From Psychrobacillus psychrodurans (lineage in GTDB: Bacteria > Bacillota > Bacilli > Bacillales_A > Planococcaceae), in NCBI RefSeq assembly GCF_027563345.1, contig NZ_JAMKBK010000003.1: a stretch of 64,000 nucleotides of DNA. One strand, written 5' to 3'. Below, piece after piece: positions 8,687-17,456 of the stretch. Position 1 is the first letter of the stretch; every line of letters starts with the position of its first letter. The translations under genes were made by a program, and so were the position numbers. The notes below the pieces were generated by a model. It did not search any database and was not told the origin of the DNA. It worked only from the letters and a program-made list of their open reading frames with translations.

Positions 8687-8715
8687 TTGACAGTATAAGT
8701 AAAATGTTTTATCTT
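8687..8715 (+). promoter_or_regulatory. Sigma-A promoter of bioY
   Basis: A perfect -35 TTGACA (8687-8692), a 17-base spacer and -10 TATCTT (8710-8715). The BirA operator begins two bases downstream, so repressor binding would cover the start site. Confidence 0.8.
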
Positions 8716-8716
8716 T

Positions 8717-8748
8717 GTGTTAACCTTAAAAATAAAAAAGGTTAACAC
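8717..8748 (+). promoter_or_regulatory. BirA (biotin repressor) operator
   Basis: gtgttaacc (8717-8725) and ggttaacac (8740-8748) form a perfect inverted repeat with a 14-base spacer. This matches the Firmicute BirA box (TTGTTAACC-N14/15-GGTTAACAA). It predicts repression of bioY when biotin is plentiful. Confidence 0.93.
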
Positions 8749-8768
8749 ATTAGAGGAGGTATTATGTT

Positions 8769-9320
8769 TTGGAAAAAAGTAATATTTATCAATACTTATT
8801 AGCGGCAATTGGGGCTGCAATTATAGCAATACTCGCACAGGTGACAATTCCTCTGCCACTTGTACCAATTACTGGGCAAACTTTTGCGATCGGTTTAGTA
8901 GTTACCATTTTAGGTATGAGATTAGGTGTATTATCGGTGATGGTATATATATTAATCGGTGCGGTTGGAATGCCGGTATTTAGTGGGATGTCAGGAGGAT
9001 TAGGAATTGTAATTGGACCAACAGGTGGCTATATTGTTGGTTTCTTGCCATCTGCAATACTTATGGGACTTTATATGAGAAAATTTGGTGTCACAATTTC
9101 ACATGCTATTATAGCTAATTTAATTGGTATGGTTGTTACATTGGTATTCGGGACGGTTTGGTTAAAAATAATAGCTGATTTGACGTGGACTGCAGCATTT
9201 ATGGGTGGTGTTGCTCCATTTATTATCGTAGGTGTAATAAAAGCGGTACTAGCTGCATGGTTTGGTGTTGTCGTTCGTCGTCGATTAGAAACAGCACGTT
9301 TAATCGTGGCTAATACATAA
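8769..9320 (+). CDS. bioY: Biotin transporter substrate-binding subunit BioY
   Basis: BioY is the membrane S-component that captures biotin for an energy-coupling factor transporter. The 183 residues form about six hydrophobic helices with the family pattern VPITGQTFAIGLV near the N terminus and IGPTGGYIVGFLP at about residues 80-92. The TTG start is preferred: gaggaggt lies eight bases upstream, while the nearby ATG at 8764 opens a 12-codon dead end. Controlled by the BirA box just upstream. No ECF ATPase genes are adjacent, so it must share a general ECF module. Confidence 0.95.
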   Translation: MEKSNIYQYLLAAIGAAIIAILAQVTIPLPLVPITGQTFAIGLVVTILGMRLGVLSVMVYILIGAVGMPVFSGMSGGLGIVIGPTGGYIVGFLPSAILMGLYMRKFGVTISHAIIANLIGMVVTLVFGTVWLKIIADLTWTAAFMGGVAPFIIVGVIKAVLAAWFGVVVRRRLETARLIVANT

Positions 9321-9630
9321 AAAAAATGTTTTTTGTTTTAATAACTTCCAGGGTAGTTTTAAATGATGTTGGGTAACTTTGAAATATTTGTAGAGGACCT
9401 TTTTTATATCGGAAAGAGGAGGCAGCAAGTGGAATAGATAGCTTGCTGTCCACTTGCTACCCTTAGACAGGTAATTAGTTTTCTGTAGATTGGATAGTGA
9501 GTCAGGGAATGATTTGGGTTTGTTCGATTAATTGATTGAGAAAAAGACAGATAAATTATACCTTGCTCATCATCTTTCACTTGTTGATAAATTTTAGTAA
9601 TGAATGATTTATGTATTTAGATGGAAGTTA
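9321..9630. other. Intergenic region with an inverted repeat
   Basis: No gene is seen. agcaagtgga (9424-9433) is complementary to tccacttgct (9449-9458). It lacks a T-tract, so I do not call it a terminator. Confidence 0.4.
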
Positions 9631-9774
9631 TTAGAAGGTAGTAGAAATCCATTTAAATAAAAGTGCTATAAGATAAAGAGGTACACCGACAATAATCAGC
9701 CCTGCTATAAAGTACGATACATAATACAAAATATCATGTATAGCACCAGCAAAATCATCAATAAAACTTTTCAT
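9631..9774 (-). CDS. Small single-helix membrane protein
   Basis: This 47-residue protein has a polar head (MKSFIDDFAGAIHDILYY) and then one long hydrophobic segment (FIAGLIIVGVPLYLIALLF) and a short tail. The ATG is preceded by aaggag with a longish spacer of about 12 bases. I do not recognise the family. The coding call rests on the ribosome binding site and clean membrane-protein composition. Confidence 0.6.
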   Translation of the reverse strand: MKSFIDDFAGAIHDILYYVSYFIAGLIIVGVPLYLIALLFKWISTTF

Positions 9775-9851
9775 GATATTTTACAACTCCTTCACTATTT
9801 ACTATTTTAACATAAAATAATTAAACTTCTTGTGAAGTTCAGAATTTTATG

Positions 9852-9857
9852 TATAAT
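9852..9857 (+). promoter_or_regulatory. Likely -10 box of the metG T-box transcript
   Basis: tataat lies about 30 bases before the first conserved T-box sequences. The matching -35 is weak (ttcttg at 9829 with 17-base spacing). Confidence 0.45.
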
Positions 9858-9884
9858 TATCTTAACAAATATAAAATAGTAGCG

Positions 9885-10167
9885 ATGAAGAGGAAAAGTA
9901 AAGTGATGATGTTATAAAGAGAGCTTCTGCTGGTGGGAACGAGGCAAACTAGTCATTTGAACATGATCTCTGAGCTTCGTACTGAACGTTATGTGACTAG
10001 TAGGATACGACAAGGTTTGGCACTTGTTATCCCTGTCAAAGTATAAAGGCTTATTGCCATGTACTTATAAAGTCAAGCGATGTGAGTTGTTTGAAAATTA
10101 AGGTGGTACCACGAGTATAATAACCTCGTCCTTATCGGAATTTTTCCGGTAAGGACGAGGTTTTTTG
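9885..10167 (+). promoter_or_regulatory. T-box riboswitch (Met) upstream of metG
   Basis: All T-box landmarks are visible: the gatgaagaggaaaagta start of stem I, the specifier loop gaacATGatc with a methionine codon at 9963-9965, and the antiterminator T-box aggtggtaccacgag at 10101-10115. A terminator follows whose arms span 10123-10161 (acctcgtcctta / taaggacgaggt) with a T run. Uncharged tRNA-Met binding should allow read-through into metG. Confidence 0.95.
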
Positions 10168-10191
10168 TTTATTAAAAAGGAGGAATAGGAA

Positions 10192-11835
10192 ATGAGTATT
10201 TTTATTGGAGGGGCTTGGCCTTATGCAAATGGCTCTTTGCATTTAGGACATATAGCTGCATTATTACCAGGGGATATACTGGCAAGGTATTTTAGACTAA
10301 AGGGAGAGGATGTACTATATGTTTCGGGAAGTGACTGTAATGGAACACCTATTTCTATAAGAGCCAATAAGGAAGGGATTTTGGTAAGGGAGGTAGCCGA
10401 TAGATACCATTCTGAATTTGAATATTCGTTTCGGAGATTAGGGTTTTCTTATGACCTCTATTCGCGAACAGACAGTGAGAATCATCACCAAGTCGTAAAG
10501 GAACTATTTTTAAAGCTATTAGATAATGGATTTATATATAAAAAAGAAATAGAACAGACCTATTGTGAGCAAGACAAGCAATTTTTACCGGATAGATATG
10601 TAGAAGGGAAATGTCCAAATTGTGGTAGCAATGCTCGTGGAGATCAATGTGATAATTGTTCCAAGATATTAGACCCATTAGATTTAATCGACCGAACGTG
10701 TAAGCTTTGTGGAAGTGAACCGACAACCCGTAAAACGGAGCATTTTTACTTTAAGTTAAGTGCTTTTCAAAAACAATTAAAGAAATATGTTCACGAAGCA
10801 AGAAATAATGAGTTATGGAGAGATAATGCAATTCAATTAACGGAGCGGTATTTAAAGGAAGGACTGTTGGATCGAGCAGCCTCTAGAGATTTGCCAAATG
10901 GAGTTAGTATTCCTGTAAAAGGCTATGAGGAAAAGAAAGTTTATGTTTGGATAGAAGCAGTAGCAGGATATTATTCAGCAAGTAAAGAGTGGGCAAAAAA
11001 TTCTAATAAAGAAGATAAACCATATTGGTCAAAAGAGACGATCTCATACTATGTGCATGGAAAAGATAATATCCCATTTCATACACTAATTTGGCCAGCA
11101 ATCTTATTAGGGATAAATAACCAGGCATTACCTACACATATTATTTCAAATGAGTATTTGACGCTTGAGAAAAGAAAACTATCTACAAGTCAAAATTATG
11201 CGGTTTGGATACCTGATATTTTAAAAAGGTATCATCCTGATTCCATTCGTTACTTTTTAACTATCAATGCTCCAGAGAATCGTGACACTGATTTCTCCTG
11301 GAGAGAATTTATATACAGCCATAACTCGGAACTACTTGGCGCATATGGAAATCTGGTGAACCGAACATTTAAATTCGTAGAGAAGTTTTATGAAGGTAAT
11401 ATACCTGTAAACAGTATAAATGAAATAATAATAATACAAACAGAAAGATTATATGAAGAAGTAGGAGAGCTAATAGAAAAAGGTCATTTTAAATTAGCAT
11501 TAGAAAAAATATTTCAATATATTCGTAATGGTAACAAATATTTTGATGCTCAAAAACCATGGATTCAACTAAAAGAAGAGGAAATAGAATGTAAAGGTAC
11601 GATTGCTACTTGTGTATACATTATTGGCAATATAGCGCAAATATTATCACCATTTCTACCCTTTTCAAGCGAAGAAGTAAAGGCAAATCTCCAAATAGAT
11701 AAATTCTCTTGGCAGCCTTTTGAGCCGGCGCCAATTCAGTTGCAAACGGTTAGACCTTTATTTGAAAGAATAGATATTAGTGCTATACAAGATGAACTAG
11801 ATAAACTAATGGAAAGTGCAATTAGGCCAACATAA
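10192..11835 (+). CDS. metG: Methionyl-tRNA synthetase (short, MetRS2-like)
   Basis: Charges tRNA-Met with methionine. The 547-residue protein has the HIGH-type motif HLGH at residues 17-20 and a four-cysteine-pair zinc insert (CPNC at about 141, CDNC at about 154, CKLC at about 170). The KMSKS-type loop is KLSTS at about 330, and the anticodon-binding domain follows. It ends at about residue 547 and lacks the C-terminal tRNA-binding/dimerisation domain seen in the usual Bacillus MetS (about 650 residues). The zinc knuckle and ending suggest the second MetRS type of some Firmicutes. The usual housekeeping copy would then be elsewhere; that is inference. Confidence 0.9.
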   Translation: MSIFIGGAWPYANGSLHLGHIAALLPGDILARYFRLKGEDVLYVSGSDCNGTPISIRANKEGILVREVADRYHSEFEYSFRRLGFSYDLYSRTDSENHHQVVKELFLKLLDNGFIYKKEIEQTYCEQDKQFLPDRYVEGKCPNCGSNARGDQCDNCSKILDPLDLIDRTCKLCGSEPTTRKTEHFYFKLSAFQKQLKKYVHEARNNELWRDNAIQLTERYLKEGLLDRAASRDLPNGVSIPVKGYEEKKVYVWIEAVAGYYSASKEWAKNSNKEDKPYWSKETISYYVHGKDNIPFHTLIWPAILLGINNQALPTHIISNEYLTLEKRKLSTSQNYAVWIPDILKRYHPDSIRYFLTINAPENRDTDFSWREFIYSHNSELLGAYGNLVNRTFKFVEKFYEGNIPVNSINEIIIIQTERLYEEVGELIEKGHFKLALEKIFQYIRNGNKYFDAQKPWIQLKEEEIECKGTIATCVYIIGNIAQILSPFLPFSSEEVKANLQIDKFSWQPFEPAPIQLQTVRPLFERIDISAIQDELDKLMESAIRPT

Positions 11836-11847
11836 CCATGTAAAAGG

Positions 11848-11881
11848 AGTGGAATTCCATGGCATTTCATGAAATTCCACT
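11848..11881. terminator. Hairpin between convergent genes
   Basis: agtggaatt (11848-11856) pairs with aattccact (11873-11881). It lies between metG and the yndJ-like gene. On the minus strand a short cctttt run follows, so it may end both transcripts weakly. Confidence 0.5.
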
Positions 11882-11887
11882 CAAGTT

Positions 11888-13456
11888 CTACTTTTCTTTT
11901 TTCACAATAGTATAGTCAATATTCAAAAAAGGAATGGAGAAGATTTTCATCCGATGTTTAGCAAAAAGCTCTCCATTTGGTTCTTCATCTATAAAAAACT
12001 GCTCCTGAAGTGGCAGCTTAAAGACAATGTTGCGAAACGTCAAGTAAATTCCAGCATCAGAATTGCCATATCCCCGACTTGTTAATAGTAGGTTTCCATT
12101 GTTTTGCTCGTGCAGTTCAAGTATGCCAATCATGGAGGAGAAAGGGAGTGGCAGTGCAATATTCATATAAGTTTTCTCGCCCTTTACATATGAAGAGTAT
12201 AAGGCCACAAAAATAACGTCAGATTCTATTTTTCGAAGCCATGCCCTAGTTCTAATACGACCGTCGTTAACAGCAATAATGTCACCAGTCATTTCCGTTT
12301 TCTTAGAAGAATAGGGTAAATTCAACTGTTGGATTCTTTGACTAATACCTCTATAGACAGCCGCAATTGGTTTAAACCACGGATACCAATGTACTTCTGA
12401 AAACAAATAGTACTGTTTAGTATTTTCGTAGAATTCTATAATTGTAGACTTCACATTATCCCTGTTAACATAAACCCCCATATCATCTACGAGTCCAGTG
12501 TAGCATTCGTTACCTTTGTTTGGCTCTAGTATTTGTTCACCAATAACAAATTTCCCACGTATATGACTTATTGGAACATTCAATTCTTTGTATAGGGGAG
12601 CAGGTGTTGAAATAGACCAACCGATAATACCAACTAATCCAAATAACAAACAGTTAAAAAATCCGTGAAACTTTAACATAAACTCAATACTGACCTGGAA
12701 TACTCCAAAAGCATTTCCAAGCGCATATAGTAAAGAGAAAATAATAGTAATTCCTAATGCACTAAACGAAATTAAAATCAGCGTTTTTTGTACAAGTCCT
12801 TTAAATGGATTTCTAAACGCTAGAACGATAAATCCATAAATACCAATAATATATAGTAGGACAGATATTAACTCAAGCCAAGGGGAGAATGTAATCCCTG
12901 CTGCAACTATTAATGGTGATACTAAAATTATCGTAGCAAAGAATGGGTAACTCTTAGGTTTATAAAGTCTACCAGCAAACCCTATAAAAATAGGTAATAG
13001 AAAAGATGAATAATGGAAATGGATTGCCGTAAGCCAAGTTAACATAGGGGAGAACCCAGTATCAAACCCTATTTCGTAAATAAAAAACCATATCCCCCCC
13101 GTGAATAAATACATGAGACCAACATCAATGGAAAACTCCTCTAAATGAGTAAATCCTCTTTTAGCAAAACGAATAAATCCGCATATAGCAACGGCAAAAG
13201 TAAACAGTAAATAGATGAAAGCAAGGATAAAGTCAAAACTAGTTTTTTCTGTTATTTGAAGTACAATAACCGAAAAAACAGCAGGAAGAACAAAGTAATA
13301 CATTCGTAGTTTTAGTTTTAGAATGAGTTGCAAAGTTAGCGGGACAAATAAGAGTTGTGCTATTGTCAGCATTAAAAAGTACCAAGGATTCACAGTAAAT
13401 AATGCAGTAAAAGTAAATAAAATTATATGTATACTAGCAAGAATCTTATAAGTCAT
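11888..13456 (-). CDS. yndJ: YndJ-like membrane protein
   Basis: A 522-residue protein whose first half is about nine or ten hydrophobic helices, followed by a soluble C-terminal domain of about 200 residues (from about NVPISHIRGKFVIGEQI to the end). It matches my memory of B. subtilis YndJ in length, layout and gene order. A GTG at 13495 is in frame, but the ATG at 13456 overlaps the end of the upstream gene (gctgATGac) and has aaggggg upstream, so I prefer it. Last gene of a three-gene minus-strand operon. The biochemical function is unknown. Confidence 0.75.
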   Translation of the reverse strand: MTYKILASIHIILFTFTALFTVNPWYFLMLTIAQLLFVPLTLQLILKLKLRMYYFVLPAVFSVIVLQITEKTSFDFILAFIYLLFTFAVAICGFIRFAKRGFTHLEEFSIDVGLMYLFTGGIWFFIYEIGFDTGFSPMLTWLTAIHFHYSSFLLPIFIGFAGRLYKPKSYPFFATIILVSPLIVAAGITFSPWLELISVLLYIIGIYGFIVLAFRNPFKGLVQKTLILISFSALGITIIFSLLYALGNAFGVFQVSIEFMLKFHGFFNCLLFGLVGIIGWSISTPAPLYKELNVPISHIRGKFVIGEQILEPNKGNECYTGLVDDMGVYVNRDNVKSTIIEFYENTKQYYLFSEVHWYPWFKPIAAVYRGISQRIQQLNLPYSSKKTEMTGDIIAVNDGRIRTRAWLRKIESDVIFVALYSSYVKGEKTYMNIALPLPFSSMIGILELHEQNNGNLLLTSRGYGNSDAGIYLTFRNIVFKLPLQEQFFIDEEPNGELFAKHRMKIFSIPFLNIDYTIVKKEK

Positions 13457-14057
13457 CAGCTCGGAATTCCCCCTTATATTCAAATAAAGTACCAATTAGC
13501 GGGTTCGTAATCCATACATGTATACAAAAACTCTCATTTTCCTTCACATAACTTTCCTTGACTAAAACGTTTCCTTGAAAAGATTTTGGAATAGGCAATT
13601 CAAATTTTCCAAGTACGAGTCGTTGTTTTTGTGATTCGATTCTTAAATGTCCTTGATCTGTAACTTCAAAAGTCAACTCAGAGTAAATTAGACTAGGTTC
13701 ACCTAAGTAGTCTTTCACTAATTCCTTATCTATATCTAAGGTCATGAGAGCATTAAAATCCCGGTTATTATTTGGGAAATAAAATCTTCTTTCCCAGTGA
13801 ACCTGTTGTTCACCGTTAGATCCAATTTGTGGTTTATTGACAATATGAAAAGGTATATTATTCCCATGTTCAGGGAACAAGAATTTTCTGCGTGCAGCAA
13901 ATAGTTTGAATAGATATAGCCACTTTGGACCACTAGTTATTTCATGCATTACTCCGGTTGCTTTAAAGGTTTTACCATTTTTAAACCCATATCTTTTTTG
14001 AAGCATTGGGTGCATTTTATAAAATTGGTTACCAAGAATTTCTTTATAAATGGACAT
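13446..14057 (-). CDS. yndH: DUF4166 protein, YndH-like
   Basis: A 203-residue soluble protein matching the DUF4166 family. It has an N-terminal helical segment (YKEILGNQFYKMHPMLQKRYG) and a beta-rich remainder (WERRFYFPN, ITNPLIGTLFEYKGEF). The ATG has aaggagc at seven-base spacing. It overlaps the yndJ-like start by 11 bases and follows the yndG-like gene by 11 bases, so the three are co-transcribed and probably act together at the membrane. No catalytic motif is visible. Confidence 0.75.
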   Translation of the reverse strand: MSIYKEILGNQFYKMHPMLQKRYGFKNGKTFKATGVMHEITSGPKWLYLFKLFAARRKFLFPEHGNNIPFHIVNKPQIGSNGEQQVHWERRFYFPNNNRDFNALMTLDIDKELVKDYLGEPSLIYSELTFEVTDQGHLRIESQKQRLVLGKFELPIPKSFQGNVLVKESYVKENESFCIHVWITNPLIGTLFEYKGEFRADDL

Positions 14058-14068
14058 GTATAAGCTCC

Positions 14069-14971
14069 TTACCTTACGCGTTTACAGCTTCTAGCTGTTG
14101 GGATATCTTTACCTGCAAACAAGCCAATAATTGTTAGAACGATTAAAGATAAATTAAATGTTATCGGATTGAATGGATGTGAAAGTACTGAAGTGTCGGC
14201 AAAGATTGCAGAAATAGTGAGCAGTGGCAGTATGACTAGCTGTAATCTTAGTAATCTTGTTTTATTTTGATAGAGAATCCAAATTAAACCGAAAATAATT
14301 TCGATCACGCCAATAGCAGCGACCATATTATTAGTATCACTTGGCTTGAGAGGTAGTATTGCGTTAGTCAAAGCAACTTCCTCTGGATGCATCATGATTA
14401 ATTTGGGAACTAAACCTTGATAAATCCAAACGAAAAAGAATAAAAAAGTAATTATCCAATGTGTAAAAAATCGTATATATTGTCCTGATGGGGCATCTCC
14501 TTTTTCAATCCACCTTTTTAAGACATCAAAGCTTAGTGCAGTTGCCCATCCCATTAAAGGTCTAAAAGCAATTCTATCCAGCAATTTACCAGGTGTGCCA
14601 AATTGGACATCATAATCGTATTGAGTGAAAAACTTAGTGTTACTCTGTTCAGGAACATACTTCCAATAACCTTTTCCTTCTTTAATAGGAGATAAATAAT
14701 GGTCCGACCCGAAATGAAGGGAAGATGTTCTTGAATCGTCCTTAGAATGTAAGGTACCGACACTTTTGCCCCAGCCATTTATAGCTATTCCGAAACCTAT
14801 TTTCGTTTTATATTCAAATAGTTGTGCTTCATTTTCTTCTTTTGGCAAGTAAGTAATAGAAGAAAAGCGTAAGTCCCATTGCTCATGCAATGTGGGATTT
14901 TGGGAAGCCTCCCAAACACGTTCTACATTATCTTCAATCAGAATTTCTACATATATTGGTTTGTTTTTCAT
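14069..14971 (-). CDS. yndG: SRPBCC / DoxX-like fusion protein, YndG-like
   Basis: A 300-residue, two-part protein. Residues 1 to about 160 form an SRPBCC (START-like) ligand-binding fold (VEILIEDNVERVWEASQNPTLHEQWD). About 165-300 carry four hydrophobic helices of the DoxX-like type (ITFLFFFVWIYQGLVPKL, AAIGVIEIIFGLIWILY). I start at the ATG at 14971, which has aggaagggg upstream, not the in-frame GTG at 14998. First gene of the yndG-yndH-yndJ-like operon. A lipid or isoprenoid ligand is possible but cannot be shown. Confidence 0.75.
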   Translation of the reverse strand: MKNKPIYVEILIEDNVERVWEASQNPTLHEQWDLRFSSITYLPKEENEAQLFEYKTKIGFGIAINGWGKSVGTLHSKDDSRTSSLHFGSDHYLSPIKEGKGYWKYVPEQSNTKFFTQYDYDVQFGTPGKLLDRIAFRPLMGWATALSFDVLKRWIEKGDAPSGQYIRFFTHWIITFLFFFVWIYQGLVPKLIMMHPEEVALTNAILPLKPSDTNNMVAAIGVIEIIFGLIWILYQNKTRLLRLQLVILPLLTISAIFADTSVLSHPFNPITFNLSLIVLTIIGLFAGKDIPTARSCKRVR

Positions 14972-15036
14972 TATTGCACCCCTTCCTGAGAATACCACAA
15001 AGGTATGATCTTTTGCCTATTCGTTATCATTAAATT

Positions 15037-15537
15037 TCAATTTATTCCGTTTAATTTACTTCTTCTTTCAAAGAGTAAATTATCTCTCCATACTCCATTT
15101 ACTTTCCCAATTCGTTCACGATATCCGACATCTCTAAAACCATGGTTTAAATGCAGATGAATACTAGCAGTATTTTCCGGGAAAATAGATGACTGCAAGG
15201 TCCAAAATCCATTTTCTTCAGATGTTTTTATTAAATGATCTAAAAGCATATGTCCCACGCCCTTTTCTTTTGCTTTCGGATGGACATAAATACTAACCTC
15301 GCCGACCCCATCATAAACCATTCTGTTAGAAACAGGAGAAAGTTTATACCAACCTAATAATAGATCCCCATCTTTAATAACATTGCTACATTTTTTGAAA
15401 CTGTTAGATATCCACTTGTCAAAAGTCATAGGTGCTTCCGTTTCGAAAGTAGCATTATTTGTTTGAATGCCACATTTATAAATATATTTAATTTGCTCCC
15501 AATCTTTACTAGAAGCTTTCTCGAATTTTAAAAGCAT
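15037..15537 (-). CDS. GNAT acetyltransferase, PAT/ArsN-like
   Basis: A 166-residue acetyltransferase of the phosphinothricin acetyltransferase group. The N terminus (FEKASSKDWEQIKYIYKCGIQTNNATFETEAP) carries the PAT-like Ile-Tyr-x-x-(G)-I and ATFE segments. The acetyl-CoA loop is KEKGVGHMLLDHLI, and the end has the family's NHGFRDVGYRERIGKVNGVWRDN. It diverges from the arsenic operon over about 80 bases. ArsN1 proteins of this family N-acetylate the arsenic antibiotic arsinothricin, and context makes that the leading guess. Glutamate-analogue (phosphinothricin or methionine sulfoximine) acetylation is the alternative. Confidence 0.8.
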   Translation of the reverse strand: MLLKFEKASSKDWEQIKYIYKCGIQTNNATFETEAPMTFDKWISNSFKKCSNVIKDGDLLLGWYKLSPVSNRMVYDGVGEVSIYVHPKAKEKGVGHMLLDHLIKTSEENGFWTLQSSIFPENTASIHLHLNHGFRDVGYRERIGKVNGVWRDNLLFERRSKLNGIN

Positions 15538-15566
15538 AGTGTTTGCTCCTTCAAAAAGTTATTTTA

Positions 15567-15585
15567 TACTTGCATTATACAAGTA
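15567..15585. promoter_or_regulatory. Candidate MarR operator in the divergent arsenic promoter
   Basis: tacttg (15567-15572) and caagta (15580-15585) form an inverted repeat with a seven-base spacer between the divergent starts. A related dyad, aaatacaagtattt, lies at 16083-16096 before the next gene. Such dyads are typical MarR-family sites. Binding is inference. Confidence 0.55.
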
Positions 15586-15618
15586 ATTATAATATAAATA
15601 AATAAGGGAGTGAATTCG

Positions 15619-16065
15619 ATGGAAAACAAACGAGAATTATTTCAGCTTTTAACAAGAAGATTTGGACTACTCAATAAAAACTGCTGTTCCATTGGTGTAG
15701 TAGAAATATCAACTGTTCAAAGTCACATTATATATGAAATCGATAAACAGCCTGAATCCTCTATGCAGCAAGTAGCAGAATTATTAGCGATGGATATTAC
15801 TACCTTTAGTAGGCAAATTCAAAACCTCATTAAAATGGAGCTCGTCACAAAATCAGCTTCTGCCCAAGATAAAAGGGTTTCCTTATTAGCTCTAACCGTA
15901 CAAGGTAAGTTTGTTGCCACTACAATTGATGAGTCGATGAATACTTATTTGGAAGAAGTGTTCTCCCACATGAATGAATTCGAACGTGACACAGTTTTAC
16001 GTTCAATAGAACTATTAAATAAAGCTATGTCCAAATCTAGTGTCTGTTGTAATACGGTATGCTAA
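15619..16065 (+). CDS. MarR-family regulator with vicinal cysteine pairs
   Basis: A winged helix-turn-helix regulator of 148 residues. The DNA-binding region (SSMQQVAELLAMDITTFSRQIQNLIKMELV, then the wing with AQDKRVSLLALT) lies at about 50-95. Cysteine pairs occur at C22-C23 (LNKNCCSIG) and at the very end (VCCNTVC, C143, C144, C148), which suits trivalent metalloid sensing. It heads the arsenic operon, where an ArsR repressor is usual. The ATG at 15619 is preferred over a GTG at 15610 that overlaps the ribosome binding site. Autoregulation through the tacttg-caagta dyad is likely but inferred. Confidence 0.85.
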   Translation: MENKRELFQLLTRRFGLLNKNCCSIGVVEISTVQSHIIYEIDKQPESSMQQVAELLAMDITTFSRQIQNLIKMELVTKSASAQDKRVSLLALTVQGKFVATTIDESMNTYLEEVFSHMNEFERDTVLRSIELLNKAMSKSSVCCNTVC

Positions 16066-16116
16066 CATAAAATTTATTTGTAAAATACAAGTATTTAAAG
16101 AAAGGAATTCTTTATT

Positions 16117-17442
16117 ATGATGAATTTTAATATTATTGATAAGTCTTTATGTTGTATACCTAATAATGACATAGATCATTTGCCTGTCGCAATTATCGGT
16201 GCAGGGCCTATAGGACTTGCGGCTGCTGCACATTTAGCCGAGCGCGGGGAACCTTTTATCCTAGTGGAATCGGGAGAAAAAGTTGGTTCTAACATCCGTC
16301 AATGGGGTCATGTTCGATTATTTTCTCCATGGCAATATAATATTGATAAAATTGCCAGAAAGCTCCTAGAACATAATAATTGGATTGCACCACCAGCTGA
16401 GGAATTACCTAATGGTAAGGAATTAGTTGAACTATATTTAGAACCACTTTCAGAATTACCTCAAATACAACCACATATTTTATTTAATTCTATTGTTACT
16501 GCGGTAAGCAAAAAAGGATTAGATAAAATGAAGACCGAAGATAGGGAAAATGCATCGTTTGCTATATATTTGGAGCAAGATGGAACTACAAGCCGTATAG
16601 AAGCAAAAGCAGTAATAGACGCTTCTGGTACTTGGTCACATCCGAATCCTATAAACACGGATAATGTTTGGACACTAGAAGAAAAAGTCTTACAAGATCA
16701 CATTTATTATGGCATTCCTAACACTGCTACTATCAGGGGGAAATACAGTGATAAACGAGTTGCAGTAATTGGGGGAGGTCATTCTGCTATTAACACTATT
16801 CTTGAACTTACAGAGTCAGGTAGTCAAGAACTTTACTGGATTATGAGGAAGAAAAAAGTAGAAGATGCTTATGGTGGAGAGGAAAAGGATGTACTGGAAG
16901 CAAGAGGTGAGCTTGGTAGTAGAATTCATCACTTAGTGGATAATGGAACAGTAAAACCAATTACTCCATTCTATATACAGCAACTAAAGGACGCACCAAC
17001 AGGAATTCAAATAATTGGTCAATTAAACGGAAAACCTTTTGAACTTGAAGTAGATGAGATTATTGCCAATACAGGAAGTCGTCCAGATTTTTCTTTCTTG
17101 AGAGAAATTAGATTAAGTGTAGATGTTGGCACAGAAAGTGTAGAAGCTCTTTCCACTTTAATAGATCCTAATTTGCATAGTTGTGGGACAGTTCGTCCTC
17201 ATGGTGAAGAAATTTTGCGTCAGCCAGAAAAGAACTTTTACATTGTCGGGATGAAAAGCTATGGCCGTGCTCCTACATTTTTAATGGCAACTGGTTATGA
17301 ACAGGTTAGATCGGTAGTTGCCTATCTAACTGGAGATTTAACAGCATCGAAGGCGATAGAATTGGATTTACCGGAAACTGGAGTGTGCAGCACGGATATT
17401 AAAGCATCTCAAGCAGGTTCATCCTGCTGTGGAGGAAGCTAG
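16117..17442 (+). CDS. FAD/NAD(P)-dependent oxidoreductase of the arsenic operon
   Basis: A 441-residue two-dinucleotide-fold flavoprotein resembling flavin-containing monooxygenases. FAD motif VAIIGAGPIGLAAAAHLAERG lies at about 24-44, and the NAD(P) motif RVAVIGGGHSAINTI at about 213-227. Unusual cysteine pairs sit at both ends: C12-C13 (KSLCCIP), and C424 plus C437-C438 (GSSCCGGS). These suggest direct As(III) or organoarsenical handling. It is second in the operon after the MarR gene. Relation to ArsO/ArsV-type enzymes is possible; the reaction is not known from sequence. Confidence 0.8.
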   Translation: MMNFNIIDKSLCCIPNNDIDHLPVAIIGAGPIGLAAAAHLAERGEPFILVESGEKVGSNIRQWGHVRLFSPWQYNIDKIARKLLEHNNWIAPPAEELPNGKELVELYLEPLSELPQIQPHILFNSIVTAVSKKGLDKMKTEDRENASFAIYLEQDGTTSRIEAKAVIDASGTWSHPNPINTDNVWTLEEKVLQDHIYYGIPNTATIRGKYSDKRVAVIGGGHSAINTILELTESGSQELYWIMRKKKVEDAYGGEEKDVLEARGELGSRIHHLVDNGTVKPITPFYIQQLKDAPTGIQIIGQLNGKPFELEVDEIIANTGSRPDFSFLREIRLSVDVGTESVEALSTLIDPNLHSCGTVRPHGEEILRQPEKNFYIVGMKSYGRAPTFLMATGYEQVRSVVAYLTGDLTASKAIELDLPETGVCSTDIKASQAGSSCCGGS

Positions 17443-17456
17443 AGGAGTAAATAACT

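Noticed and set aside
8764..8799. ATG start for bioY at 8764
   Set aside because: Out of frame with BioY, stops after 12 codons, and too close to the ribosome binding site.
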